Positions 7,122-16,583 of a stretch of 34,783 nucleotides of DNA are shown piece by piece (position 1 is the first letter of the stretch; each line of letters opens with the position of its first letter). The position numbers and the translations under genes were made by a program. The stretch is from Alphaproteobacteria bacterium UBA3002. GTDB lineage: Bacteria > Pseudomonadota > Alphaproteobacteria > Rickettsiales > UBA3002. The notes beneath the pieces were generated by a model. The model was not told the DNA's origin, searched no databases, and saw only the letters and a list, made by a program, of their open reading frames with translations. The stretch lies in the NCBI GenBank assembly GCA_002346425.1, contig DDZS01000067.1:1-34783 (forward strand), written 5' to 3'.

Positions 7122-8018
7122 TTAGACCAAACCCTGCGGCAGATGACCCGCCGTCAGCCAACGCACCACATGTTGATAGTCCTTTGGCTCGAACAAAGCA
7201 GGTGCATGCCCCGCATCGGGAATTTCGACCGCCTGACAACGCGGATTACTGGCGCGCATCGCACTTACCGTCTCGCGTTCGAGTAGCTCGGAATGCTCTC
7301 CCCGGATTACTAACACCGGAATGGCGATGTGTTCCCATAAGGGTGCGAGATCGATCGCCTCGACTGGCGGGATATTTCCAGATTCATCACGCATGGCATC
7401 GAGGATATGCGCATCGCAAGCGAAATACCATTGCCCGTCTTTTTCATAAAGCCCATGCGCCAACACATGCTCCCAATGCGCGGATTGGGTGATATGAAAC
7501 CCTTGCAAATTAGAGCGCAATTGCGCCTCTGCCGCATCGCGCGATGGATAGGCGTGTAGGCTCTCCTCCACATAGTGCACAATAAACTGTAACGCGCTCG
7601 CCGGAATATAGGTGCCAATATCGTTGAGCACGAGCCGCCGTATCCGCCCCTTATGCTGCGCCGCAATCATCTGCCCAATAATCCCGCCCATGGAGGTTCC
7701 AATCCAGTCGACGCTGCGCAGGTGAAAATTATCCATCAGCGCAATGCAATCGGCAACATATTGCAGGTAGCTATAATCGCGCGGATTGGATAGCGCCGGA
7801 CTATGCCCCCGCCCTGCCATATCGACCGTCAAAATGCGCATGCCTTTTTGTGCCAACGCTTCTGCGAGGAAATGAAAGTCTGAGGCGTTTCGGGTTAACC
7901 CATGCACGCAGATCACCACCTGTTCCGACATCGGATCGCCATATTCAACGTAAGCGATACGGTGTTTCTGCGCAGGGTCGGAAAGATTCGGCGCGTTAAT
8001 AAACAGCGGTTCAGGCAT
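7122..8018 (-). CDS. Alpha/beta hydrolase
   Basis: 298 residues with the alpha/beta hydrolase fold: oxyanion-hole VHGLTRN near residues 39-44, the nucleophile elbow GTSMGG at 107-112 (Ser109), a GEHSELLERE acid region near residue 245, and a catalytic His in DAGHAPALF. The MAGRGHSP motif after strand 4 is typical of the C-C bond hydrolase/esterase branch. There is no signal peptide, so it is probably cytoplasmic. The start overlaps the dadA stop by 8 nt, indicating one operon with the D-amino-acid dehydrogenase. The substrate cannot be told from sequence. Confidence 0.85.
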   Translation of the reverse strand: MPEPLFINAPNLSDPAQKHRIAYVEYGDPMSEQVVICVHGLTRNASDFHFLAEALAQKGMRILTVDMAGRGHSPALSNPRDYSYLQYVADCIALMDNFHLRSVDWIGTSMGGIIGQMIAAQHKGRIRRLVLNDIGTYIPASALQFIVHYVEESLHAYPSRDAAEAQLRSNLQGFHITQSAHWEHVLAHGLYEKDGQWYFACDAHILDAMRDESGNIPPVEAIDLAPLWEHIAIPVLVIRGEHSELLERETVSAMRASNPRCQAVEIPDAGHAPALFEPKDYQHVVRWLTAGHLPQGLV

Positions 8019-9264
8019 ACCGATCCAGCGTGAGCCCAGTGAGATCGATACGAGGATGTTCCTCTTGCATTACCGAGCAAAGTAAATCTGCGGTTGCGGC
8101 GCCTTGTGTCCAGCCCAGCGTGCCATGCCCGGTATTTAAAAACAGATTTTCAATACTGGTTTTTCCGACGATGGGCGGCCCATCCGGCGTGGACGGACGC
8201 AGGCAGGCCCATTCGGAGGTTTCGGATAAATCTGCTTGTGGAAAGAGTGTGCGGATACCGCGCAAGATCGGGTTAATGCGCTTTTGCGAAAGCGAGGTAT
8301 TATACCCTGCAAATTCGGCCGTACCCGCGCAGCGCATTTTATCGCCAAGGCGCGTATAGACGATTTTTAGCGCATCGTCGGTCACACTCAACGCGGGCAT
8401 ATTATCATTGGCGTTGAAGGTAATGCTGTAGCCTTTCATCGGATAAATCGGCAGATGAATTCCGAGAGGCTTAGACAGTAAGGGCGAATAGGCTCCCAGT
8501 GCCAACACAAACGCATCAGCCGCGAGATTGCCTTGATTGGTGACCACATGGGTGATGCGATTATTCTCTGCATTTAACGCCATAATTTCGTGGTGATACA
8601 AAAATTCGACGCCGAATGTTTCGGTACAATATTGTGCGAGATTTTGCGTGAATAAATGCACGTCCCCCATTTCATCAATGGGGGCAAATACCCCGCCAAA
8701 TAGCTTCTTCGTGCTTTGCGCTAAAGCCGGTTCTTTCGCCACACATTCTGCGGCGGAAAGCACTTGTTCTTCACAACCTAGCTCTGCCTGAAAACGGACC
8801 TGCTCCTGCGCATCGTCAAAACATTTTTGCGATGAGAATACATGCAGAATCCCCTTATGGCCATGGTGAAATTCGATGCCGGTTTCGGCGACGATTTCCT
8901 GCATCACCTGCTTGCTATGCAGCCCCAGTTTCATCAGAGCACGGCTATTGCGATGCGCCGCACTCCCGCGACAATTCCATAAGAATTGCAGGCCCCAACG
9001 AATCATTTGTGGATCGGTCGAAAAACGCATCACGAGTGGTGCGTCATCATCGAACATCCATTTAAACACTTTCGGAAATACCGCCGGATTCGCCCAGGGT
9101 TCCGCATGCGAATAACTGAGCTGTCCGCCATTAGCGAAGGAGCATTCCATCGCCGCCGCTTCCTGCCGATCGACCACGCGAACCCGATGCCCGGCGCGGC
9201 CCAGCATATAGGCCGCCAAGACTCCCGATACACCTGCACCCAAAATCAATATATCTTTGCCCAT
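8011..9264 (-). CDS. dadA: D-amino acid dehydrogenase
   Basis: FAD-dependent, membrane-associated type enzyme that oxidises D-amino acids (classically D-alanine) to keto acids. I start it at the ATG at 9264 so that the FAD-binding ILILGAGVSGVLAAYMLGRAG lies at the N-terminus; an extension to 9300 would overlap the divergent sirtuin. Other marks are SFANGGQLSYSHAEPWANP near residue 44, a KGYSITF segment, and the C-terminal LNTGHGTLGWTQGAATADLL typical of DadA. Length is 417 residues. The alpha/beta hydrolase follows with an 8-nt overlap. No alanine racemase (dadX) is present in the window. Confidence 0.88.
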   Translation of the reverse strand: MGKDILILGAGVSGVLAAYMLGRAGHRVRVVDRQEAAAMECSFANGGQLSYSHAEPWANPAVFPKVFKWMFDDDAPLVMRFSTDPQMIRWGLQFLWNCRGSAAHRNSRALMKLGLHSKQVMQEIVAETGIEFHHGHKGILHVFSSQKCFDDAQEQVRFQAELGCEEQVLSAAECVAKEPALAQSTKKLFGGVFAPIDEMGDVHLFTQNLAQYCTETFGVEFLYHHEIMALNAENNRITHVVTNQGNLAADAFVLALGAYSPLLSKPLGIHLPIYPMKGYSITFNANDNMPALSVTDDALKIVYTRLGDKMRCAGTAEFAGYNTSLSQKRINPILRGIRTLFPQADLSETSEWACLRPSTPDGPPIVGKTSIENLFLNTGHGTLGWTQGAATADLLCSVMQEEHPRIDLTGLTLDRYA

Positions 9265-9291
9265 GCCCCTAAGTATGGCATGCTGTAGGGG

Positions 9292-10002
9292 ATGGTACAA
9301 TTACAAAACATCGTCATTCTCACCGGGGCGGGAATCTCTGCGGAATCGGGCCTGCAGACCTTTCGTGCGTCCGATGGTTTATGGTGTGAGCACCGCGTGG
9401 AAGATGTCGCAACACCGGAAGGCTTCGCGCGCGATCCTGGTTTGGTGCATCGCTTTTATAATATGCGACGCGCGCAATTACGCGAGGTGGAGCCGAATGC
9501 CGCCCATCATGCGCTCGCCGAGCTGTGCCGTGACTGGCCGCATGGCACCGTGACGCTCGTCACCCAAAATGTGGACGATTTACATGGCCGTGCTTTACGC
9601 GATGCAGGTGTGGTAGCGGAAGAGCATTTGATCCATATGCATGGCGAATTGTGCAAAATGCGGCATAGCGTGACCGGCGAAGTGCGCGATTGCCATGATG
9701 CATTACAACCCGGCGATTGGCGACCGCATATCGTGTGGTTTGGTGAAATGCCATTCGAGATGGATCGGATCATCGATCGTGTGCATGAGTGTGATCTCTT
9801 TATATCGATTGGCACTTCCGGCAACGTCTACCCTGCGGCAGGTTTCGTGGCGGAAGCGCGCGGCGTTGGCGCGCATACGGTAGAGCTAAATCTGGAGCCT
9901 TCGCAGGGCGCCACGTTGTTTGCCGAACATCGCTATGGCCCGGCCACCGAAATTGTGCCGACCTATGTGCGACTGCTAATGGAACACGCAGGCAAAACCT
10001 AA
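9292..10002 (+). CDS. cobB: NAD-dependent protein deacylase, class III sirtuin
   Basis: Removes acyl groups from lysines using NAD. Visible: GAGISAESG at 12-20, TQNVDDLH at 91-98, catalytic His117 in HMHGE, and WFGEMP near 149-154. Y56 and R59 (FYNMRR) form the YxxR pair that class III enzymes use to bind succinyl or malonyl groups. The C-terminal half follows E. coli CobB closely, including IGTSGNVYPAAGFV and VELNLEPSQ. The zinc module is reduced: only Cys121 and Cys134 lie between the catalytic His and WFGE, and the CxxC-like second pair expected there is absent. It diverges from dadA with only 27 bp between starts, and its stop overlaps the bcp stop. Confidence 0.92.
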   Translation: MVQLQNIVILTGAGISAESGLQTFRASDGLWCEHRVEDVATPEGFARDPGLVHRFYNMRRAQLREVEPNAAHHALAELCRDWPHGTVTLVTQNVDDLHGRALRDAGVVAEEHLIHMHGELCKMRHSVTGEVRDCHDALQPGDWRPHIVWFGEMPFEMDRIIDRVHECDLFISIGTSGNVYPAAGFVAEARGVGAHTVELNLEPSQGATLFAEHRYGPATEIVPTYVRLLMEHAGKT

Positions 10003-10499
10003 TTCGCCTTCTGTGCGGCGGCTAACACCTCCTCGGCATGCCCGTCGACTTTAACCTTCGGCCATATCTGCGCAATCGTCCCATCTTTGGCGATCAGAAA
10101 TGTCGCGCGCTGAATGCCCATATATTTTTTGCCATACATGTTCTTCTCGACCCAGACGCCATAGTCTTCACAAACCGTTCCAGATTCGTCGGAAACTAAG
10201 GCGAAATTTAAATCATATTTAGTGTGAAACTTGTCGTGAGATGCACAACTATCTTTCGATACCCCGAGCACGACCGTATCGGCCGCTTCGAATTGATCAC
10301 GCAGGTCTCGGAACGCTTTGGCTTCTGTGGTGCAACCGGGCGTATCGTCTTTCGGATAGAAATAGAGCACCACCTGTTTTTCGCCGCGAAACGCGCTTAA
10401 CGAAATTTCCCCATCGCCATTGGTTGGCAAGGTAAAGTCCGGCGCGTGATCACCTGTTTCTAGTTGGTTAGGTGCTGGGGCGGGTGCTGCGGTCATCAT
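9999..10499 (-). CDS. bcp: Peroxiredoxin, Bcp/PrxQ type thiol peroxidase
   Basis: Thioredoxin-dependent reduction of peroxides in the cytoplasm. The peroxidatic Cys56 is in the hallmark YPKDDTPGCTTEA. The nearby E. coli-type resolving Cys, five residues on, is replaced by Ala (AKAF). Cys85 in SKDSCASH is the likely resolving residue, as in the other PrxQ subgroup; Cys110 is extra. Two ATGs in tandem (10499, 10496) follow AGGAG, and the second has the better spacing. The gene lies 20 bp downstream of glnE on the same strand, an arrangement I associate with alphaproteobacteria. It ends tail to tail with cobB, with stop codons overlapping. Confidence 0.95.
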   Translation of the reverse strand: MMTAAPAPAPNQLETGDHAPDFTLPTNGDGEISLSAFRGEKQVVLYFYPKDDTPGCTTEAKAFRDLRDQFEAADTVVLGVSKDSCASHDKFHTKYDLNFALVSDESGTVCEDYGVWVEKNMYGKKYMGIQRATFLIAKDGTIAQIWPKVKVDGHAEEVLAAAQKAN

Positions 10500-10519
10500 A
10501 ATCTCCTCTTATTCATTTC

Positions 10520-13462
10520 TTAAGAGGTAAGGCTATGGGTAGCATCCTGCAATATCAAACGCTCAAAAATAGCGTAGCTTGCCTGTTGCAGCGCTTCTAG
10601 CCGGGGCGCCAATTCCGCGGCGTCTTCTGTTTCGAAATGCGTCACCATAAATTCACGTAAACCCGGCAAATTTGGCAGGCCTTTACTCACATCCTGCGCG
10701 CAGAGGCGTAAGATGGATAGCACATCGCGTTGCATACGGTAGGATTGCATCAGGGTCTGGCAGTCATTTTCATTAATCAAATTCACCCATTGCGCGGCAT
10801 TGAAGACCTGCATGCTCTGCCGATTGCGAATGTCTGGATAAGTGTCGCCATAGGCCAGCTGCAAATAATGCGCGAGGAAGTCGAGGTCGATCAATCCGCC
10901 TTTCACGTGCTTCACATCCCACACATTATCGTTCGCGTGCTGGCCGCGCATTTTATCGCGCACTTCTGCCAATGCGGCGGCTACGATTTCGGGTGACGAT
11001 TTCGCACTGCATGCCTGCATCACATGGGTTTGCAATTCAGGAATGAATGCGTCCTCCAGCGCAGCGATCACCCTGCCCTTGCACAAGCCAGCGGTTTCTA
11101 CCACCCAGGCTTCCTCACGATAATAGGCATCGAAGGCTTCCAGCCGTATGGCGAGCGGCCCCTTCACTCCATGCGGACGCAGGCGATTATCGACATCGTA
11201 TAATTGTCCTTCACGCGTTAGCATGGTGAGCGCGTTGAAAAAGCGCGACGCGAACCGCTGAAAATAATTGCCGACATCGAGCGCTTTGTCGCCATCAGAA
11301 TATTTTGCTTCTGCATTCATCTGATAGACGAGCATGATATCGACATCGGAGTGGAAGGTTAGTTCCTGAGAGCCAAGACGGCCCATAGCGATGACGCCCA
11401 ACTGCATGTCAGGAAATCGTCCATGTTTGCGCGCGTAACGCTGCAACAATCCACGCAACACATGCTGTATCAGGCAATCCGCCAGATCGGATAAGAAGGC
11501 ATTGCAGCGCGCGATATCGCATTTGCCGGTGATCAGCTGCACGCCCGCTTGGAAGGCGCGTTCCTGTTTAAACTGACGCAATTGCCGCAGCCAGAGTTCA
11601 TCGTCTTCCTGATCGTGAATCGCCAATAACCGTTCATCCAGCCAGACATCAAGCAATGCACGCTCAGGCAGGGATTCGTAGAAATCATCGCTCATCACCC
11701 CATCCAGCAAAGCAGGATGTTTACTTAAGGTTTCGCTTAAATCCGGCGCGACGCCAAGTAAAGTGATGACCAGTCGCATGACATCGGGTTGATTCGTGAA
11801 TAATGAAAATAATTGCACGCCAACCGGTAGTTTGGCGATGAACTGATCAAAGCGTTTAAACGTCTCATCCGGATAGGGGGTGGCGCCAATCGTATATAAT
11901 AACAGAGGCACCAATTCGGTCAGCAACTGACGCGCGCGCAAGGTCCGCGTGGCGCGCCTGGTTCCGCGATGCCATTCCTGTACCGCGTCGGAAACGGTCT
12001 GGGGACTCTGGAACCCTAACGAGGTCAGCGTTTTTAAGGTTTGCGGATCGGCATCCACGCCGGTAAAGACCAGATTTCCGCCGCCCGGCACCGCCAGCGA
12101 CGAATCCGGCGACAATCCCTTTACATAGATCGCATGCACATTCGTTAGCCACGCGACCAGTTGCGATTCAAAGGCCTTCAACCCATCGAACCCGCAGAAA
12201 ATGGCAATCTTGCGACGCTCTTCTTCCGATTCCGGCAGACTATGCGTTTGTTGATCGCGAACCATCTGCAGACGATGCTCCACCATACGATAAAAGAGAT
12301 ACGCCTCTTGCAACATGTGAGCATCTTCCGCACTCACTAATTCTTCTTCCACCAAAGCTTCCAAACAACGCAGCGTCCCTCGCAGCCGTAATTCAGGATG
12401 TCTGCCGCCCCAGATCAGCTGATGCGACTGCACAAAAAGCTCAATCTCGCGAATGCCGCCGGTGCCAAGCTTAATATCGAACCCGGCAGGCTCTAGTGTT
12501 TCGCCCACTTTCATACTGATCTGTCGGCGAATGGATTGAATGTCTTGCACCGCCGCATAATCCAAATGCGCGCGCCAGATATAGGGGCGGATATGCGCGC
12601 GCCAGGTTTCCAGGCTGACCAGATCGGCTACCACGGGCCGCGATTTGATCATCGCCGCGCGCTCCCAATTCTGCCCAACACTTTCGTAATAACTGATCGC
12701 CGAATACATGTTGACCGCCAGCGGGGTCGAACGGGGATCAGGTCGTAAACGCAGGTCGAGACGGAAGACATACCCATCTGCCGTGCGTTCATCCAACAGA
12801 CTTAATAATTGCTGCGCCACGTAATTGTAGAAATGCTGGACACTTTTGCGCCCTTGATACGTAGCGCGTTCGGTATCGAACAAAATAATCAGATCAATAT
12901 CACTGGAATAATTTAGCTCATGCGCGCCATGCTTGCCCATCGCGAGGATCAATAATCCACTTCCCGCTACCGGATCGTCAACGTCTGGCACTTCGATTTC
13001 TCCCGTGCGGGCGGCCTGCCCTAAAATATAACGCGACGCGATGTCTAATGCCGCATCGGCAAACGCGGTCAGGTGATCGGTCACTGTCATCACCTCCCAG
13101 TGTTGTGAGATATCAGCGAAGGCTGTGACCAGGGCTACCTGCTGTTTCGCCACGCGCAAACATTTCTGCATCTCCGCTTTCGACGTTAGCTGCGCCGATT
13201 CGCGAAATAATGTATCCATCACTCGCGCGAACACGGTCTCTGGGCCATTGTGACACAAATCCTGAAACAACGCTGAATGGCGCAGAATGAGATCACTTAA
13301 AAAGGGGGAGTTACCGGCAATGGCCGCTACGGCAGGCATCAGCGCGACTGCCTGCGATGCCAGTTCGGGATTCGTAGCAATCAGGCGGTCCCAGCAATGT
13401 TGCACTGCATCGGGAGTGCTTGCTTTAGGCCAGTGGCTGATGCTATGAACAAAGTCACCCAT
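10520..13462 (-). CDS. glnE: Bifunctional glutamine synthetase adenylyltransferase / adenylyl-removing enzyme
   Basis: Controls glutamine synthetase by adding AMP to it and removing it, under PII control, linking nitrogen status to ammonia assimilation. The 980-residue length and two nucleotidyltransferase cores are diagnostic: AMGKHGAHELNYSSDIDLIILFD at about 174-196 (adenylyl-removing half) and AMGRLGSQELTFHSDVDIMLVY in the C-terminal half (adenylyltransferase). RLDLRLRPDPRSTPL and YDVDNRLRPHGVKGPL are the matching downstream motifs, and GGIREIELFVQ and GGLIDLDFLAHYLQL are also conserved. The start codon overlaps that of the divergent AsmA-like gene within a single CATG, and neither has a strong ribosome binding site. 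Confidence 0.97.
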   Translation of the reverse strand: MGDFVHSISHWPKASTPDAVQHCWDRLIATNPELASQAVALMPAVAAIAGNSPFLSDLILRHSALFQDLCHNGPETVFARVMDTLFRESAQLTSKAEMQKCLRVAKQQVALVTAFADISQHWEVMTVTDHLTAFADAALDIASRYILGQAARTGEIEVPDVDDPVAGSGLLILAMGKHGAHELNYSSDIDLIILFDTERATYQGRKSVQHFYNYVAQQLLSLLDERTADGYVFRLDLRLRPDPRSTPLAVNMYSAISYYESVGQNWERAAMIKSRPVVADLVSLETWRAHIRPYIWRAHLDYAAVQDIQSIRRQISMKVGETLEPAGFDIKLGTGGIREIELFVQSHQLIWGGRHPELRLRGTLRCLEALVEEELVSAEDAHMLQEAYLFYRMVEHRLQMVRDQQTHSLPESEEERRKIAIFCGFDGLKAFESQLVAWLTNVHAIYVKGLSPDSSLAVPGGGNLVFTGVDADPQTLKTLTSLGFQSPQTVSDAVQEWHRGTRRATRTLRARQLLTELVPLLLYTIGATPYPDETFKRFDQFIAKLPVGVQLFSLFTNQPDVMRLVITLLGVAPDLSETLSKHPALLDGVMSDDFYESLPERALLDVWLDERLLAIHDQEDDELWLRQLRQFKQERAFQAGVQLITGKCDIARCNAFLSDLADCLIQHVLRGLLQRYARKHGRFPDMQLGVIAMGRLGSQELTFHSDVDIMLVYQMNAEAKYSDGDKALDVGNYFQRFASRFFNALTMLTREGQLYDVDNRLRPHGVKGPLAIRLEAFDAYYREEAWVVETAGLCKGRVIAALEDAFIPELQTHVMQACSAKSSPEIVAAALAEVRDKMRGQHANDNVWDVKHVKGGLIDLDFLAHYLQLAYGDTYPDIRNRQSMQVFNAAQWVNLINENDCQTLMQSYRMQRDVLSILRLCAQDVSKGLPNLPGLREFMVTHFETEDAAELAPRLEALQQASYAIFERLILQDATHSLTS

Positions 13463-16400
13463 GACCGATGAAACCGACGCTATTGAAACCCATACTCCTC
13501 AGGATAAGAGGTCTCGGCGAGCGCTCAAGCTTTTCTTTGGGGTTATGCTTGGCTTATTACTGATACTCGCACTCAGTGGTGCCGCCTTTACTTTCTGGTT
13601 TTTGCAAAAAGAACGCGATGTGACGTCGATCGCCAACGATATGTTCAAGCGTATCGACATGGGCCCAATGCGCTTACAGGCAGAAGCAGGCACCATCGCA
13701 TGGCGCGGCTTAAACGAAAGCAGCACGATCACCTTACGGAATGTGACGCTTAGTCATGGGGATGTGCCGATTGTAAAAGCCCCCTTTGCCTATGCCAGCG
13801 TTAATATTGTATCGCTGATTACAGGGGCGCCGGCGGTGAAAGATTTAGAGATTCATGAAATACGCGCGCATATAGCCTTTCGCGACCGGCATTGGATGTT
13901 GCTGGATGCGCAGGAGCAACCCATTCAAATGACCTTTGGAAACGGCGAATCTGAAGATATTTTGCCGGAATTACCCTTTCACGAACTTCGCCTGAAAAAT
14001 TCGCAAATCGCCTTAAGCTGGAATCACGTGCCTTATCGCTTTGACTTACGCAGTGCGCGGCTGGACGAGGAAAGTTTCGATGTGGAGGTAAGTAGCAGCC
14101 CCTATGGTCAAAACACGTCGTTTCGGGTGGAGGGGAACGACTATCGCACGTCGCCAGTCATCAATGCAGAGTTTCGTGGGTTTAACCCTGGCTGGCTATG
14201 TCATGCTGTGCTGAATTGTTATACCTATCCGCAGTTGGACATGCCGCTAGATGGCACCGTTCACGCCACCTTAAGCGATCTCGAATCGGTGCAACGGTTG
14301 GATTTTTCAGTGAGCGGTAAAACCGGGCAGTTCCGCCATGAAGATTATTATCCGCGTCCCATTCACTTCACTGCTGCTGAAATAACCGGCAGCATCGATG
14401 TCGAAAACTCCGGGATTGCTTTAGAGCGATTTGCCTTTGAAATGGGCGAGACCACCGCTTCCGGTTCGCTAAAAGCTCAGGGTGATTTGGAAAGCCCGCA
14501 TCTGCAAATGCAGGGGCAGGCCACGAATATGCCGGTGGAAGATTTACGTTATTATTGGCCGCAAGGTTTATCTCCGCAGTCACGCGAATGGGCGACCACT
14601 AATGTGCGCGACGGCGTGGCTAGCCAGGCGAATGTGACGATTGCCATCGAGCCGGAAGATATGCAGCCGGAATTTTTTCCGGATGATATTTTGCGTGCCG
14701 AAGTGCAGGTGAAAGATACAACAGTAGAATATCTGGAAGGCATGCCACCAGCAGAACATGCGGATGGCATCATCCACTTCACCGGCACCACGATGCGCGC
14801 AGATGTGAGCACCGCTAGCCTACTATCCGGTGGTAAAGTGAATGCCGCGAAAGTGCATTTCCCCGATTTGAACGCCCCGGGCACGCCGGTGGAAATCGAT
14901 CTTGATCTGCAAGCGCCAGCGGAAGATGTGGTCACTTTTCTGAAGCAAGCCTCCTTCAATCCTCTGCCTAAATTACCGATCACCATCGCCAATCCGAAAG
15001 GCGAGATGCAGGCGCTTATTTCGCTCGCCTTCGATGCGTTTACCGGTTCCGATAGCGATGAAGTCAACTGGGATGCGGTGCAATATGCCATTGATGCCAG
15101 CTTGCAGAATGTGTCGGGCATTACGGCGATGGATGCCTATACGATCGCAAATATTTCGGGCCCTCTGCAATTAAGTAATACGAGTTACCACACGGATATG
15201 AAGGCACAAGTGGCTGGAGCACCTACCACCTTCACCTACACGCAGAAAGACAATGCCCCCGAGCATTATGCGATTACCACCACCTTGCCGATTGCCGAAC
15301 TTAGCGACCTCGCTCCTGCCATTGCAGACTATGCCCGCGGTGCAGTGGGCATTGACGCTAGTTTCGCGCGACAAGGCGAGACCATTAGCGGCTTCAAAGC
15401 CGAGCTTGATCTGACACCGGCTGCGTTGTCTGTCGCGGATCTGGGCTATGTTAAACCCAAAAACACTGCCGCCAAAGCGACGATCACGCAACAGTCTGCG
15501 ACTACCTATGCGATGGATTATGCCAGCCAGCAAGACCGCGTGACGGGCACATTAAAAGGCAACCCCATCGAGGGCGATATTCAGGCAGTGGTCATTGATC
15601 GCTTGCAAAGCGGTGGCAACGACATCGCGCTAGAATGGCAACCATTACCGCAGGGCGACCGCATTTTTGTGCATGGAAATAAATTGAATCTGACCCCCAT
15701 TCTTGAATCGGAAGACGAAGGGGATGGCAGCGGGTTATCTGATTTTCCAAACGTGCAGTTAGCAATTGATGTGAAGGAAATCAGCGGTGCGAATGAACTA
15801 TCATTGCGCAATGTGAAAGGCAATTTGGATTGCCAGACCGGCCGGTGCGAATCGGCCGAATTGCTTGCCGATCAGGCAGATGGAAAACTTGCCATTCGTA
15901 TTTACCAGGATCAAGGCCGACGCTTTGCGATGCAAGCCTATCCAGCCGATTATTTCTTCGGTTGGCTCAACGTGACCAGTCGTCTGCGTGGCGGCAAGCT
16001 GGGCATTGATGGTGTCTATGATGATTCGCAAGCCTCTTCCCCATTGGTGGGGCGGATACGTTTGGATGATTTTACAGTAAAAGACGCACCGATTCTCGGT
16101 CGCCTGTTGAACCTCGCATCCATCACTGGCCTCGTCGAAACATTGTCCACGTCCGGCATTAGCTTTGAGTATTTCAAAAGCGATCTGGTCTTTGCCGATG
16201 ACGTGGCCGATTTGAAAGATTTGCACGCCGCTGGTGCGTCCATCGGCATTTTAGGCAAAGCGCAAGTAAATCTGAAAACCGATTTGGTCGATATTCGCGG
16301 CAATCTGGTGCCTGCTTATACCATCAATTCGCTATTAAGTAAGGTCCCTTTAGTTGGGGAGTTACTAGCCGGTGACGAAGGTGCCGGGATTGTTGGCTTT

Positions 16401-16583
16401 GATTTTAGAGTCCATGGCGATGCGGATGATCCGGATGTGACCGTGAACCCCTTATCCGGCTTTACGCCAGGCTTCACGAGAAAATTCTTTAATTTATTTT
16501 CGACTCCGTTGGATACGGAAGCGGATAATACTGAGCCTGCGGCTGCAACGCCGGAAGCTGTTCCACCTGCTCAATCCAATTAA
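13461..16583 (+). CDS. Large AsmA/YhdP-like envelope protein (DUF3971 and AsmA-like C-terminal region)
   Basis: 1040 residues: a short cytoplasmic N-terminus, one membrane anchor at about residues 23-47, then a long beta-rich periplasmic region. The middle region (LRYYWPQGLSPQSREWATTNVRDGVASQANVTI) matches the DUF3971 pattern and the last third (SPLVGRIRLDDFTVKDAPILGRLLNLASITGLV...) the AsmA-like C-terminal pattern. Proteins of this YhdP/AsmA type are thought to form grooves that carry phospholipid between inner and outer membranes. The C-terminus is a Pro/Ala-rich tail. Location beside glnE-bcp is a conserved alphaproteobacterial arrangement as I recall it. The final 95 bp overlap the convergent dehydratase gene. 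Confidence 0.85.
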   Translation: MTDETDAIETHTPQDKRSRRALKLFFGVMLGLLLILALSGAAFTFWFLQKERDVTSIANDMFKRIDMGPMRLQAEAGTIAWRGLNESSTITLRNVTLSHGDVPIVKAPFAYASVNIVSLITGAPAVKDLEIHEIRAHIAFRDRHWMLLDAQEQPIQMTFGNGESEDILPELPFHELRLKNSQIALSWNHVPYRFDLRSARLDEESFDVEVSSSPYGQNTSFRVEGNDYRTSPVINAEFRGFNPGWLCHAVLNCYTYPQLDMPLDGTVHATLSDLESVQRLDFSVSGKTGQFRHEDYYPRPIHFTAAEITGSIDVENSGIALERFAFEMGETTASGSLKAQGDLESPHLQMQGQATNMPVEDLRYYWPQGLSPQSREWATTNVRDGVASQANVTIAIEPEDMQPEFFPDDILRAEVQVKDTTVEYLEGMPPAEHADGIIHFTGTTMRADVSTASLLSGGKVNAAKVHFPDLNAPGTPVEIDLDLQAPAEDVVTFLKQASFNPLPKLPITIANPKGEMQALISLAFDAFTGSDSDEVNWDAVQYAIDASLQNVSGITAMDAYTIANISGPLQLSNTSYHTDMKAQVAGAPTTFTYTQKDNAPEHYAITTTLPIAELSDLAPAIADYARGAVGIDASFARQGETISGFKAELDLTPAALSVADLGYVKPKNTAAKATITQQSATTYAMDYASQQDRVTGTLKGNPIEGDIQAVVIDRLQSGGNDIALEWQPLPQGDRIFVHGNKLNLTPILESEDEGDGSGLSDFPNVQLAIDVKEISGANELSLRNVKGNLDCQTGRCESAELLADQADGKLAIRIYQDQGRRFAMQAYPADYFFGWLNVTSRLRGGKLGIDGVYDDSQASSPLVGRIRLDDFTVKDAPILGRLLNLASITGLVETLSTSGISFEYFKSDLVFADDVADLKDLHAAGASIGILGKAQVNLKTDLVDIRGNLVPAYTINSLLSKVPLVGELLAGDEGAGIVGFDFRVHGDADDPDVTVNPLSGFTPGFTRKFFNLFSTPLDTEADNTEPAAATPEAVPPAQSN

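Noticed and set aside
6881..7492. Plus-strand open frame of 203 codons across the gap before the hydrolase gene
   Set aside because: It lies mostly antisense to the small hypothetical gene and the alpha/beta hydrolase, shows no recognisable domain, and has a composition typical of a shadow frame.
14552..15121. Minus-strand frame of 189 codons inside the AsmA-like gene
   Set aside because: Ser/Cys/Ala-rich shadow frame fully within a well-supported 1040-residue gene, with no motif or ribosome binding site.
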